From Pseudonocardia sp. CNS-004 (GTDB taxonomy: Bacteria; Actinomycetota; Actinomycetes; Mycobacteriales; Pseudonocardiaceae), in contig MKJV01000123.1 in the NCBI GenBank assembly GCA_001942185.1, forward strand, positions 62,001 through 126,000: a stretch of 64,000 nucleotides of DNA. Reading direction: 5' to 3'. Positions 1-8,139 of this stretch are shown here, one piece after another. Below the pieces are notes generated by a model. The model was given only the letters and a program-made list of their open reading frames with translations. It ran no database searches and was not told the DNA's origin. The first letter of the stretch is position 1. Each line of letters starts with the position of its first letter. The translations under genes and the position numbers were made by a program.

Positions 1-118
1 ACGGCGCCCACGCTCGCCCAGGCGATCGAGGTCGCTCGGTGAGCGTCCGGCCCAGCTGTGCACGTGAGGTGACGTCCAGCCTGCGGAAGATCTTGTGCAG
101 GTGGTGGGCGACCGTTCC
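1..118 (-). pseudogene. LuxR-family HTH remnant
   Basis: Read on the minus strand, these bases encode a stretch resembling the second half of a LuxR/NarL-type helix-turn-helix: TVAHHLHKIFRRLDVTSRAQL, i.e. the recognition helix and the segment after it. An in-frame stop (positions 119-121) lies immediately upstream, so the first HTH helix and the sensory part of the protein are missing. The frame runs off the left edge of the window. I read this as the C-terminal remnant of a LuxR regulator truncated at about base 118. It has no visible link to the adjacent operon. Confidence 0.5.
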
Positions 119-193
119 TCAGGACCAGGCTCCCCTTCGAGTCGAGGGTGGCCCTTCGCGCGGTGCGTGCAGCGACGACGAAGCACGGCCGAG

Positions 194-209
194 GTATGTA
201 CCTGCATAC
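194..209. promoter_or_regulatory. Inverted repeat upstream of MFS promoter
   Basis: GTATG (194-198) and CATAC (205-209) form an inverted repeat with a 6-base spacer, about 23 bases upstream of the -35 box of the first operon. It could be an operator for the PadR regulator encoded at the end of that operon, but this is only inferred from position. Confidence 0.3.
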
Positions 210-231
210 GTATCAGGTTCTCCCACACCCC

Positions 232-260
232 TTGACAGCGCTGCATATAGGTTCTTTAAT
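232..260 (+). promoter_or_regulatory. Sigma70-type promoter of the aromatic-acid operon
   Basis: A perfect -35 box TTGACA (232-237) is followed after 17 bases by a -10-like TTTAAT (255-260). This is one of the best sigma70 matches in the window. It lies 73 bases upstream of the ATG at 333, and a 12-base palindrome overlaps the expected transcription start. Confidence 0.5.
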
Positions 261-262
261 AG

Positions 263-274
263 GTATCGCGATAC
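263..274. promoter_or_regulatory. 12-bp perfect palindrome at transcription start
   Basis: GTATCGCGATAC is a perfect 12-base palindrome placed 2 bases after the -10 box, across the expected start of transcription. A repressor bound here would block the promoter. The binding protein is unknown; the PadR gene at 5479 is the nearest candidate. Confidence 0.4.
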
Positions 275-332
275 TGACACGTGCTTGCGAGTCAGCACCG
301 CTCGCGCGACGACGCACGGGAAGGCGGACGGC

Positions 333-1563
333 ATGGCCGAGGTAGCGATCAAGACTTCAGGCCCTCCCACGACAAGGACGGTCGTGGTGGTGTTGTGCTG
401 GGCGCTGGTGTTCTTCGACGGATACGACATCGTCTCCTTCGGCGCGTGGTGCCTGCTCTGTTGAGCTACCCCGGCTGGGACGTCACCCCCGCCGACGTCG
501 GGACGATCGGGGCTTTGACCCTTCTTGCGATGGCGATCGGTGCCGTCGCGGCCGGCAGCCTCACCCGGCGGCTGGGGCGTAGTCGAGTGCTGGCAGTGTG
601 CCTGTGCTGGTTCTCCGTGACGGTCGCCGCCGCCGCGATGGCCCCGACCGAACTGCTGTTCGCTTCCGGCCGGGTACTCGCCGGGTTCGGGCTCGGTTGC
701 CTGCTCCCGGTGGCGAGCGCGCTGGTGCTCGACAACGCCGCGCCCGCGCGCCGGACGTTGGTCTACGGCGTGATGTTCTCGGCCTACCCGTGCGGCGGCA
801 TGGTCGCCGGCATCGCCGCCGGCCAGCTGGGCCTCGACGGTGACTTCCGTACACCGCTCGCGCTGGGTGCGCTCGCGCTGCTCGCCGTGCCCGCGGTCCT
901 GCGGCTTCGCGACGTCGCATCGGTACCGCCGGATCAAAAGGACCCGCTACGGCGTTCGGGTGGGTCCGCCGCCGACCTCTTCGCCGAGCGCGGTGTCTAC
1001 CGCACGGTCCTGCTCTGGATGGCCACCTTCATGTGCCTGCTGGTCATTTACGGCCTCTACACCTGGCTTCCGTCGATCATGCAGGCGACCGGGTACGGGC
1101 TCGCGTCGGCAGTGGCGTTCCTCGCGATCCTCAACCTCGGGGGCGTCGTGGGCATGCTCGTCTCGGGCTGGGCAGCGGATCGGCTCGGCGTGCGGGTGGT
1201 CGGAGGGATGGCCTGTCTCCTGGGTGGGCTCGCCATTGGCCTGCTCAGCCTGCGGCCGCCCACCGCCCTCGGCTATGTGCTCGTTGCGGTCGCCGGGATG
1301 TCCGCCATCGGCGCGCAGGTCTGATCAACGCGTGCGTCGCCGACTTCTACTCCGCCAGGCACCGGGCCACCGCGCTCGGTTGGGCGCTGGGGGTGGGCCG
1401 GCTCGGCGCGATCGCCGGGCCGCCGCTCGGCGCGGTGGTCATCACCGCCGGCCTGCCTGCGGAATGGCATTTCTACTCCTTCGGCACCGCTTCGGTGCTG
1501 GCCGCGCTGTGCCTTCTCCTTGTCGCTCGTGGCTCGAACCGAGAGGAGACAGCACGACCCTGA
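333..1563 (+). CDS. MFS aromatic acid transporter (two frameshifts)
   Basis: This encodes a 12-TM major facilitator protein of the aromatic acid:H+ symporter (AAHS) type, likely importing the substrate of the downstream operon. The N-terminus carries the FFDGYDIVSFGAVVPALL signature of AAHS carriers (TM1, with the Asp motif), and a TRRLGRSR loop 2-3 motif follows. The reading frame breaks twice. Near 448-455 a G is missing in GGCGCGTGGTG, and near 1317 a G is missing before GTCTGATCAACGCG. Restoring both gives an intact protein of about 410 residues, the usual length. ATG 333 is preceded by a purine-rich GAAGGCGG. The stop falls inside a tandem repeat. Both breaks look like sequencing indels, although a real pseudogene cannot be excluded. 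Confidence 0.8.
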
Positions 1564-1640
1564 GACAGCACGACCCTGAGACAGCACGACCCTGAGACAG
1601 CACGACCCTGAGACAGCACGACCCTGAGACAGCACGACCC
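1545..1640 (+). repeat. 16-bp tandem repeat, six copies
   Basis: The unit TGAGACAGCACGACCC is repeated head to tail: five perfect copies (1561-1640) preceded by one copy (1545-1560) differing at the first base. The MFS stop codon is the TGA at the junction of copies 1 and 2, and every later copy repeats the TGA. Changes in copy number therefore cannot alter the MFS protein. The array fills the gap to the next gene's ribosome binding site (GAGGAGG, 1661-1667). Confidence 0.95.
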
Positions 1641-1672
1641 TGGCGACACATCCGCTCACCGAGGAGGACTCC

Positions 1673-2326
1673 GTGACCACGACCGAGAACCGCCGCAACG
1701 CCATCACACCGGAGGAGTACGAACGACTGCTCCCCGGCATGCCCGACATCCGAACCAGCTCGGATGCAGCGAAGGTCCTGACCGCCGACGAGTACTTCAA
1801 GGTCGTGCACAAGCCGGACACTCGCCCTGCGCTGTGGAAGTGGGCGGACGTCCGCGGTGCGCTCGACAAGCTGGCGGACGAGCCGCTGCGCGAGGCGGAG
1901 CGCCGCTTCTGCACCACCATCAACAGCGACACCGGGGAGCTCAACGGCGCCAGCCCGTTCATCTTCATCGGCTGGCAGCTCATTCACCCCGGTGAGGTCG
2001 TCCCGCCGCACCGGCACAACTCCGTGGCGATCTACCACATCCTGCAGGGAAGTGGTTTCACCTCGGTTCAGTCGGAGGGCAAGACCTGGGCCAAGTACCA
2101 CTGGGAGAAGGGCGACACCCTCGCCTGTCCCGCGTGGGCCTACCACGCGCACTACGTGGAGGGCGACGAGGACACGCTCATGTACGTCGTGCAGGACATG
2201 CCGATGCTCGCCGCGAGCCGCACGCTGTTCTGGGAGGAGCCGCTCGGCCAGGAGAACATCCGGCACGAGGTCGCGGGCAAGAGCGCGTCGTGGAGCATCA
2301 CCCGCACCGACGTCGAGAGCGACTGA
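1673..2326 (+). CDS. Single-cupin gentisate-1,2-dioxygenase-like protein
   Basis: This is a 217-residue cupin. The metal-binding motif PPHRHNSVAIYHILQG (about residues 109-124) and the second motif GDTLACPAWAYHAHY (about 149-163) match the N-terminal cupin of gentisate/1-hydroxy-2-naphthoate dioxygenases, Fe(II) enzymes that cleave the ring of hydroxylated benzoates. The segment LWKWADVRGAL near residue 53 also fits that family. Bona fide gentisate dioxygenases are usually bicupins of about 340-380 residues, so this is a one-domain relative. GTG 1673 has a strong GAGGAGG 5 bases upstream. The adjacent FAH-family hydrolase and aromatic-acid transporter support a role in ring cleavage. The substrate cannot be assigned from sequence. 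Confidence 0.75.
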   Translation: MTTTENRRNAITPEEYERLLPGMPDIRTSSDAAKVLTADEYFKVVHKPDTRPALWKWADVRGALDKLADEPLREAERRFCTTINSDTGELNGASPFIFIGWQLIHPGEVVPPHRHNSVAIYHILQGSGFTSVQSEGKTWAKYHWEKGDTLACPAWAYHAHYVEGDEDTLMYVVQDMPMLAASRTLFWEEPLGQENIRHEVAGKSASWSITRTDVESD

Positions 2327-2329
2327 CTC

Positions 2330-3082
2330 ATGGCTGAGTACGTGCGGCTCGGCGACAGCTCCAACTCGCCCGGCGGGGGGAACTCGCCGGGCGGGGTGCT
2401 GGCCCTCCCCGCGGGCAACGGGCCGGCCCCCGCGGTGCTGGTGACCTCGGCGATCGCCGGGCTCAACGACTACGTCAGTGGTGTGGTCGACCAGCTGGCC
2501 GCGGAGGGCTATGTCGCGTTGGGTCTCGACTACTACGCGCGCACCGCTGGGCCGCCCGACCTGGGCTCACCGGACAAGATCATGGCAGCCGTCGCCGCGC
2601 TCTCCGATCCGGACGTGCTCGACGATGTCGCCACCTCCGTCGCGTGGCTGCGGGCATCCTCCCGCTGCGACGGGAGGGTCGGCATGGTGGGGTTCTGCAT
2701 CGGTGGTACCTACGCGTTGCTCGGCGCGTCGGGGGTCGACGATCTGGCGTGCGCGGTGTCGTTCTACGGGACGCTGCGCTACCCGTCACCGAGCGAGTCG
2801 AAGCCGATCGACCCGCTGACGACCGCGGCGAAGGCGCGCTGCCCGCTGCTGGGCCACTACGGGGACGCCGACCACCTCATCCCGGCCGCCGACGTCGACG
2901 AGCTCAGGGCGATCACCCGCGGGATGGCTGCAGAGATCTACTCCTACCCCGGCGCCGGCCATGCCTTCCACGAGGACTTCCGCCCACAGGTGCACCGCCC
3001 GGTGGCCGCGGCCGACGCGTGGCGGCGGACGCTCGTGTTCCTCCGCTACCACCTCACGTCACGGTTCAGCGCATCGTCATGA
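2330..3082 (+). CDS. Dienelactone hydrolase family protein
   Basis: This 250-residue alpha/beta hydrolase has the dienelactone hydrolase (carboxymethylenebutenolidase) layout. The nucleophile elbow is GFCIGG with the Cys nucleophile near residue 123, the acid is in GDADHLIP, and the His is in GAGHAFHEDF. Such enzymes open lactones formed during catechol or muconate degradation. The gene starts 3 bases after the cupin stop and overlaps the next gene by 4 bases (ATGA). Near residues 12-22 the protein has a short duplicated NSPGG stretch, with an imperfect DNA repeat at about 2367-2398. The frame is intact. Confidence 0.85.
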   Translation: MAEYVRLGDSSNSPGGGNSPGGVLALPAGNGPAPAVLVTSAIAGLNDYVSGVVDQLAAEGYVALGLDYYARTAGPPDLGSPDKIMAAVAALSDPDVLDDVATSVAWLRASSRCDGRVGMVGFCIGGTYALLGASGVDDLACAVSFYGTLRYPSPSESKPIDPLTTAAKARCPLLGHYGDADHLIPAADVDELRAITRGMAAEIYSYPGAGHAFHEDFRPQVHRPVAAADAWRRTLVFLRYHLTSRFSASS

Positions 3083-3408
3083 CCGGTGTCGACGAGCGGG
3101 GCTGGGTCCGCCTGGCCCCGCTCGAGGAGCTGCCCCGCGGCCGGGCGGTGCTCGTGGAAGGAGGCGAGCGGCCGATCGCGTTGTTCCACACGGCATCGGG
3201 CGTGCGCGCCGTGGACGGGACGTGCCCACACGCGGGCGGCGAGCTCAGCGGTGGCGACTTCGACGACACCTCCGTGACCTGCCCCCGTCACCTGTGGTGC
3301 TACGACCTGCGCACCGGGAAAAGACGTGACCGAAAGGGAGAGCCCCTCCATGTCTACCGAACTCGCATCATCGACTCCTGGATCTGGCTCCGCGTCGTTC
3401 CGGACTGA
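3079..3408 (+). CDS. Rieske (2Fe-2S) ferredoxin-type protein
   Basis: This 109-residue protein has the Rieske cluster motif CPHAGG (about residues 46-51) and CPRHLW (about 66-71), i.e. Cys-x-His and Cys-x2-His. It is the size of a free Rieske ferredoxin that passes electrons to a ring-hydroxylating oxygenase or monooxygenase. ATG 3079 overlaps the stop of the dienelactone hydrolase gene (ATGA). No oxygenase large subunit or ferredoxin reductase lies nearby, so its redox partner is unknown. Its 3' end overlaps the preferred start of the next gene by about 59 bases. Confidence 0.85.
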   Translation: MTGVDERGWVRLAPLEELPRGRAVLVEGGERPIALFHTASGVRAVDGTCPHAGGELSGGDFDDTSVTCPRHLWCYDLRTGKRRDRKGEPLHVYRTRIIDSWIWLRVVPD

Positions 3409-4519
3409 CGACGCGAAACCCTCGCCGCGTATCGACCGGGTGCAGGTGCGGCTGGCCGAGGTCGGGCTCGGCGCGGCGAGGGGTGGGTCGGGAGCGACCC
3501 GGTTGCAGCTCGTGCACGTCCGGCTCACCGACAGCGACGGCGCGGAGGGGACCGGCTTCACCTACGCGCTGGGATCGGGCTGCGAGGCGGTCATGGCCAT
3601 GCTGTCCGAGGTGCACATCCCCGCGGTCGCCGGACTTCCGATCTCGCACTGGCCGCGGACGTGGTACGCGCTTCGGGAACGCACGGCCCGGCTCGGCCGC
3701 GGGATCGCGCAGCTGGCGACGTCCGCGCTCGACATCGCGGTGTGGGACCTGATGGGCGTCCGGTCGGGCGTTCCGCTCTACGAGCTGCTCGGGGGACACC
3801 GCGACGAGGTGCCCGTCTACGGGAGCGGGCGGGCGACTCACGGCATGTCGACCGACGAGCTCGTCGAGGGCGTGCAGGCCTATCTCGACGAGGGGTACCG
3901 CGCGATCAAGCTACGGGTGGGCGTGCACGGCGGGCCCGTCGACGTGCGGCGCATCGCGGCGGTGCGGGAAGCGGTCGGCCCGGACGTCATGATCATGGTG
4001 GACGCCAACGAGCGGCTCGACCTCGCCGGCGCCCAGTGGCTGGTACGCAAGCTCGGTGAGCTCGACGTGTACTGGCTGGAGGAGCCGCTACCGGCTGCCG
4101 ACATCGCCGGTCATCGCAGGCTGGCCGCGATCTCCCCGGTCCCGCTGGCCGTGGGCGAGCACCTCCAGGGGGTCGGCGAGTTCGTGCCGTACACCGGTGC
4201 GGCCGCGGTTCTCCAACCCGACGCACCCGTCACCGGCGGTGTCTCCGAGTTCGTCAGGATCGCGGCATTGGCCGAGGCGCACGGGCTGACGGTCTCCCCG
4301 CACTTCCTCCCCGAACTGCACGTGCACCTCGTCGCCGCTGCCCGCTCCGCCACCTGGGCCGAGCACTTCCCGCTCATCGACGACCTGCTCGGTGAGACCC
4401 TCAACCCGAGGGACGGGGTGATCACCCTACCCCGCCGCCCCGGGCACGGGATGATCTGGAACGACGCCGCGCTGGAACGACACACCGTGAACGGTCTCGA
4501 CTCCTGGAGCTCATCGTGA
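3350..4519 (+). CDS. Mandelate racemase/muconate lactonizing enzyme family
   Basis: This enolase-superfamily enzyme of about 389 residues shows the expected order of metal and acid/base motifs. IKLRVG carries the Lys region, MVDANE the first metal ligand, LEEPLP the second, VGEHLQ the third, and SPHFLPELH the C-terminal loop with a possible His base. Such enzymes abstract the proton alpha to a carboxylate, as in mandelate racemase, muconate cycloisomerase and sugar-acid dehydratases. I chose ATG 3350; an in-frame GTG at 3326 would add 8 residues. The gene overlaps the next by GTGA. Placement beside dienelactone and FAH hydrolases favours lactonisation or dehydration of a ring-cleavage product. 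Confidence 0.8.
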   Translation: MSTELASSTPGSGSASFRTDDAKPSPRIDRVQVRLAEVGLGAARGGSGATRLQLVHVRLTDSDGAEGTGFTYALGSGCEAVMAMLSEVHIPAVAGLPISHWPRTWYALRERTARLGRGIAQLATSALDIAVWDLMGVRSGVPLYELLGGHRDEVPVYGSGRATHGMSTDELVEGVQAYLDEGYRAIKLRVGVHGGPVDVRRIAAVREAVGPDVMIMVDANERLDLAGAQWLVRKLGELDVYWLEEPLPAADIAGHRRLAAISPVPLAVGEHLQGVGEFVPYTGAAAVLQPDAPVTGGVSEFVRIAALAEAHGLTVSPHFLPELHVHLVAAARSATWAEHFPLIDDLLGETLNPRDGVITLPRRPGHGMIWNDAALERHTVNGLDSWSSS

Positions 4520-5400
4520 AGCTCGCCATCTACGACGACAACCGGCTCGGCGCGGTGGACGTGGAGGCCGCGACGATCACGCCGTTGACGGGCCCGCCCG
4601 GCAGTGCTGATCCCGACGCACTGGGTGCGGGCTGGTGGGTGCGGATGTGTCGTGACCTGCACGCCGGGTTGGTCCGGCCCGCCGCCGCCGGGCCACCGGT
4701 GCCGTTGCGTGATGTGACACTGCGGGCGCCGGTGCTCAACCCGGGCAAGGTGATCGCCTGCGCATCGAACTACGCGGCACACGTGGCGGAGATGCGGGAC
4801 CAGGTACTGACCCGCACCGGAATGAGCACCGACTCCTGGCTCCTGGACTTCGACGTGTTTCTCAAGGCGCCGTCGTCGATCGTCGGCCCCGGCATCGCGA
4901 TCGAGCTGCCGGCAGAGGCCGTGGCCGCGGCGCAGGAGGTGCATCACGAGGCGGAGCTCGCCCTGGTGATCGGGCGCGGCGGCCGGGACATCCCGGTGGG
5001 GGAGGCCGCGGATCACGTGCTCGGATACCTCATCGCGCTCGACCTCACGGTGCGCGGCAAGGGGGACCGGTCGCGGCGCAAGAGCCACCCGACGTTCACC
5101 CCGGTCGGGCCGTGGCTCACGACCGCCGACGAGGTCCCGGACTGGGCAGGGCTCACGATCGACCTCGCCGTCAACGGAGACCGGCGCCAGCACGTCAGCA
5201 CCGGCGACATGCTCGTCGGGGTGCCGGAGATCGTGTCGCACGCGTCGCGGGTGATGGGGCTGCAGCCCGGCGACCTGATTCTCACGGGCGCTCCGCCCGG
5301 CGTCGGGCCGATCCACCCCGGCGACACCGTCGACGTCGTGATCGACCGGCTGGGCTCGATCCGGCATCCCGTAGTGGCGGAGTGCCGACCACGGTCCTGA
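4516..5400 (+). CDS. Fumarylacetoacetate hydrolase family protein
   Basis: This 294-residue protein belongs to the FAH/2-oxohepta-3-ene-dioate family. The conserved segment VIACASNYAAH near residue 80 opens the domain, HHEAELALVIGRGG (about 143-156) carries the metal-binding Glu residues, and ILTGAPPGVGP (about 255-265) is the C-terminal signature. The family hydrolyses or decarboxylates acylpyruvate-type ring-cleavage products such as fumarylpyruvate. GTG 4516 overlaps the upstream stop (GTGA). Together with the gentisate-type cupin this suggests an acylpyruvate intermediate in the pathway, which is an inference. Confidence 0.85.
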   Translation: MKLAIYDDNRLGAVDVEAATITPLTGPPGSADPDALGAGWWVRMCRDLHAGLVRPAAAGPPVPLRDVTLRAPVLNPGKVIACASNYAAHVAEMRDQVLTRTGMSTDSWLLDFDVFLKAPSSIVGPGIAIELPAEAVAAAQEVHHEAELALVIGRGGRDIPVGEAADHVLGYLIALDLTVRGKGDRSRRKSHPTFTPVGPWLTTADEVPDWAGLTIDLAVNGDRRQHVSTGDMLVGVPEIVSHASRVMGLQPGDLILTGAPPGVGPIHPGDTVDVVIDRLGSIRHPVVAECRPRS

Positions 5401-5478
5401 GACGCAGCGGTGACATGGGTCGGTGCATAGTGTTCTCGGAACGTACCGACGATGGCCCCGAGCGGCTTTGGAGCACCC

Positions 5479-6086
5479 ATGTCACTGCGCCACGCGCTGC
5501 TCGCAATCCTCACCGCCGAGCCGATGACCGGATACGAGCTGGTCAAGTACTTCGACGGCACGGTCGCCTACGTCTGGAGTGCACCACAGAGCCAGATCTA
5601 CCCGGAGCTACGCCGGATGGAACGGGACGGTCTGCTCGACGTCGAAGTGGCTCCTCGCGGCGAGCGCGCGACCAAGCGCATCTACGCGATCAACGACGCC
5701 GGGATCGACGAGCTCCGCAGCTGGCTGACCGAGCTCGCGACCTATCAGCCGAGCAGGGACCCGTATCGTCTCCGCGCCGTCTACTTCGAGCTCGCCTCCT
5801 ACGAGGCGGCCCGTCGCCAGCTCCGCGAGCACATCAACCACTACACCAAGGCCCTCAGCGGCTGGAAACAGATCCTCGACGATATGGAGTCCCGACGTGT
5901 CCCGCTCCTACGCGAGCGGCTGGCCCGGCGGCCCGAGGCCGAACACGAGCCATCATCGCGTTCAAGCTCTTCGGCTTCCGCGGCGAGGTCGCCAGGGCCG
6001 AGGCCGAGCTCACCTGGGCGGAGGAGGGCCTGGCACTCATCGACGACCTGGAGCGTCGCAACGTCCCGCTGTGGAGCGCCGGCTGA
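5479..6086 (+). CDS. PadR family transcriptional regulator (one frameshift)
   Basis: The N-terminus, MSLRHALLAILTAEPMTGYE, is a classic PadR winged-helix start. It is followed by a wing (SQIYPELRRMERDGLL) and a C-terminal Vir-like coiled segment (LTWAEEGLALIDDLERR). The frame breaks near 5951, where one G is missing in CACGAGCCATC; restoring it gives 202 residues, the normal size. A near-palindrome, TCGGAACGTACCGA (5436-5449), lies just upstream and could be an autoregulatory site. PadR proteins typically repress phenolic-acid or drug-efflux genes and are relieved by ligand, so this is the likely local regulator of the 333-5400 operon. Confidence 0.8.
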
Positions 6087-6149
6087 GTCCTGCCCCGCGG
6101 CGGCCTGCCGTCGAACCGAGGTCTCACGGCCGGGTCCACTGGTCGGACC

Positions 6150-6410
6150 TGCCGTTGTCCGCGGCTCTCCTTGGTCTCGACAGTTCGCGGCGACCTGGGT
6201 CTCCTGCAGGTCGGTGGAGGGTTCGGGGCCGAGCGCGAGCGCGCCGCCGCGGCGGCATGCCGTTTCGATGTGCAGCCGCAGGATGTGTGCGTCGAGGGCG
6301 GGGTCGTCGCCGGTCGTGGCCGCCACCTGAACGATCTCCGTGAGCCGGGTGTCGGCGACGGCGCGGCGGGTCGAGGGTGGCCGGCGCGGCTTGTCGACCT
6401 TCTTGGCGTC
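6150..6410 (-). pseudogene. Tyrosine recombinase (integrase) remnant
   Basis: On the minus strand this stretch encodes KPRRPPSTRRAVADTRLTEI and then ILRLHIETACRRGGALAL. It resembles the start of the catalytic domain of actinobacterial phage-type tyrosine recombinases, where the Arg of TACRRGG is the first catalytic Arg. No start, C-terminal His-x-x-Arg or Tyr nucleophile region is present, and similarity fades at both ends. It is a decayed fragment of a mobile-element integrase between two regulator genes. The assignment is by recognition of the motif, not by alignment. Confidence 0.5.
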
Positions 6411-6463
6411 GCAAAAATGTACTACATGGCTCGGACTGCAGTAGCTCCGAGCTTCGGGTCGTG

Positions 6464-6523
6464 TTCTATGGGGAATCGATCACTCAAGTGCAGCGCACCT
6501 GCACAATGCAGGTGTCCATAGAA
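6464..6523. promoter_or_regulatory. Nested inverted repeats
   Basis: An outer pair TTCTATGG (6464-6471) and CCATAGAA (6516-6523) flanks an inner perfect hairpin CACCTGCA-CAA-TGCAGGTG (6496-6514). The element lies between the integrase remnant and the 3' end of the tandem GntR gene. It may be a recombination or transposon-end structure, or part of a terminator for the minus-strand gene, although no T-run follows. Confidence 0.45.
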
Positions 6524-6612
6524 TCAATGGTGCAGGACAGGCCGGGCGGACTGTGATGACGACCAGCGGTCGTCGCGTCGAGGTCTGTGCGCTCCGCTGG
6601 CGGGCGGCGAGG

Positions 6613-8139
6613 TCAGGCCGACGAGCGGGTGGACAGCGCGACGCCGGCGGCGGCGTAGTAGCTGTGGCTGAACTCGCAGGGCGTGCCGCATCTGTCGATC
6701 AGTAGCCGCTCCTTCAGCAGCAGGAGCGTCGATGGCGGGACGTCCAGCAGTCGCCCGGTGCGTTCGTGCGCCCGGACCGCGTGCACGGTCGTCTCGATCC
6801 GGTTCACCTCCGACCCGTGAGCCTGGGCGAAAAGCTCGTCGAAGTCCGCGGGGGAGTCGCAGCTCAGCGGCCGGGTGGGGACACCTGCCCGGGAGTAGCG
6901 CAGGTACACGATGAACGGCCGTCCGTCCCGGTACACCCGGTACTCGTCGACGGTGATCGTCGGTTCGTCGGTGCGCAGGATGCGGGCGAGGAAGGGTGGG
7001 GTCGGCACCGTGGCCACGGACAGTCGTTCCGCCCGGTACCGTCCGGTCTCCGCCGGGTCCCATCCGGTTCCGTTGCCCAGCGTGAGGTCGGCGATCGTCC
7101 GCTCGATCGTCGTGCCCGTCCGCCGGTTGCGACGTACGAGGCCCTCCTCGGCCAGCCGGGCCAGGCCGCGGCGTATCGAGTTGCGGCTGACACCGAAGCG
7201 CGTGGCGAGCTCCTGCTCGTCGAGCCGGGTACCGACGGGGAGCAGCCCACTGCGGAGTGCGGCGCGCAGTTCGCCGTGCACGGACGTCGCCGAGTGCCGG
7301 AGGGGTGGCCCCGCTGGACCGGCTTCGGTGCGGGGCCGGGGAACGACCACCCGCGCCGGCACCGGACGGGTGGTCCGGCCACGTCGGGTCCGGGTGCTCA
7401 GCACGGTCCGCGCAGCGAGGTAGTGGGAGACGCTGTACTCCCGGGGGACCCCGTCCGCGCTCCACAGCACCCGGGACTTCACCAGCAGCGCGGTGCCGGC
7501 CGGCACCCGGAGCCGAGCCGCGACCTTCCCGTCCGCCTCCACCGCCTCCACCCAGCAGTCCACTGCGCCCAGTGGGCTGCCGTAGGTCTGGGTGAACTCT
7601 TCGTCGAAGTGGGTGTCCGAGGAGCTGAGCACCAGCCTGCGCTCGGCGCCGTCCGACAGGCTGAACCGCGTGTACAGCATCGTCGGCTCGCCCCGGCGGA
7701 CCAGCACGAGCTCCGTGAGATGGACCCGCGGCCCGTCGTCCGCCAGGTACCAGCGGGTGAGCGGGGTGGCCGCGACCCAGCGCGTTCCAGGACCTCGCAG
7801 TGGTACGCCTCGGTGCCCGCGGTCCGCCAGCCGACACCGTTGTCGATCTGAACGTTCGTGATGTCGGAGCGGACGACGGTCCCCGCGCGCGGGACCGGGA
7901 GACGATCCCTTCGTCCACCAGGAGGCCGAGTGCGGCGCGCACGGCGTTTCGGCTCACCGAGAACCGGTGGACCAACGTGGACTCGTCCAGGCGATCGTCC
8001 GCCTCGATCAGGCCGGTACGCAGGCTGGAGCGCAAGCGCCGTGGACGCTGGTCACCGACCGCAGCCGGACCCGGTGGTCCCGGAGGGCGCGCTCGCGGAT
8101 TGCGCGGCGGTACTCCAATTCGTCCTGTGCGGCGTGCAT
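6613..8139 (-). CDS. Tandem GntR/UTRA-type regulator (three frameshifts)
   Basis: With three single-base losses restored (near 8040, 7893 and 7790), this minus-strand gene encodes about 509 residues. They form two consecutive GntR winged-helix plus UTRA-like modules. The first HTH (LVHRFSVSRNAVRAALGLL) is mirrored by a second (ELATRFGVSRNSIRRGLARL), each preceded by TSVHG..LR and followed by a parallel ligand-domain stretch (NGVGWRTAGTEAY versus NGTGWDPAETGRY). HutC-type GntR regulators are normally about 240-260 residues, so this looks like an internal gene duplication. The second module is uninterrupted from 7707 to 6613. The gene is divergent from the LLM monooxygenase cluster and is its likely regulator. 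Confidence 0.7.

Noticed and set aside
1-42. Plus-strand open frame ending TAPTLAQAIEVAR at the left edge as the end of an upstream gene.
   Set aside because: The minus-strand frame over the same bases matches a LuxR HTH much better, and only 13 residues of the plus frame are visible.
1545-1640. The tandem array as a CRISPR array.
   Set aside because: The units are 16 bases, contiguous and without spacers.
6171-6521. A 116-codon plus-strand open frame in the gap before the tandem GntR gene.
   Set aside because: No family resemblance, and the minus-strand integrase remnant explains the coding-like composition.
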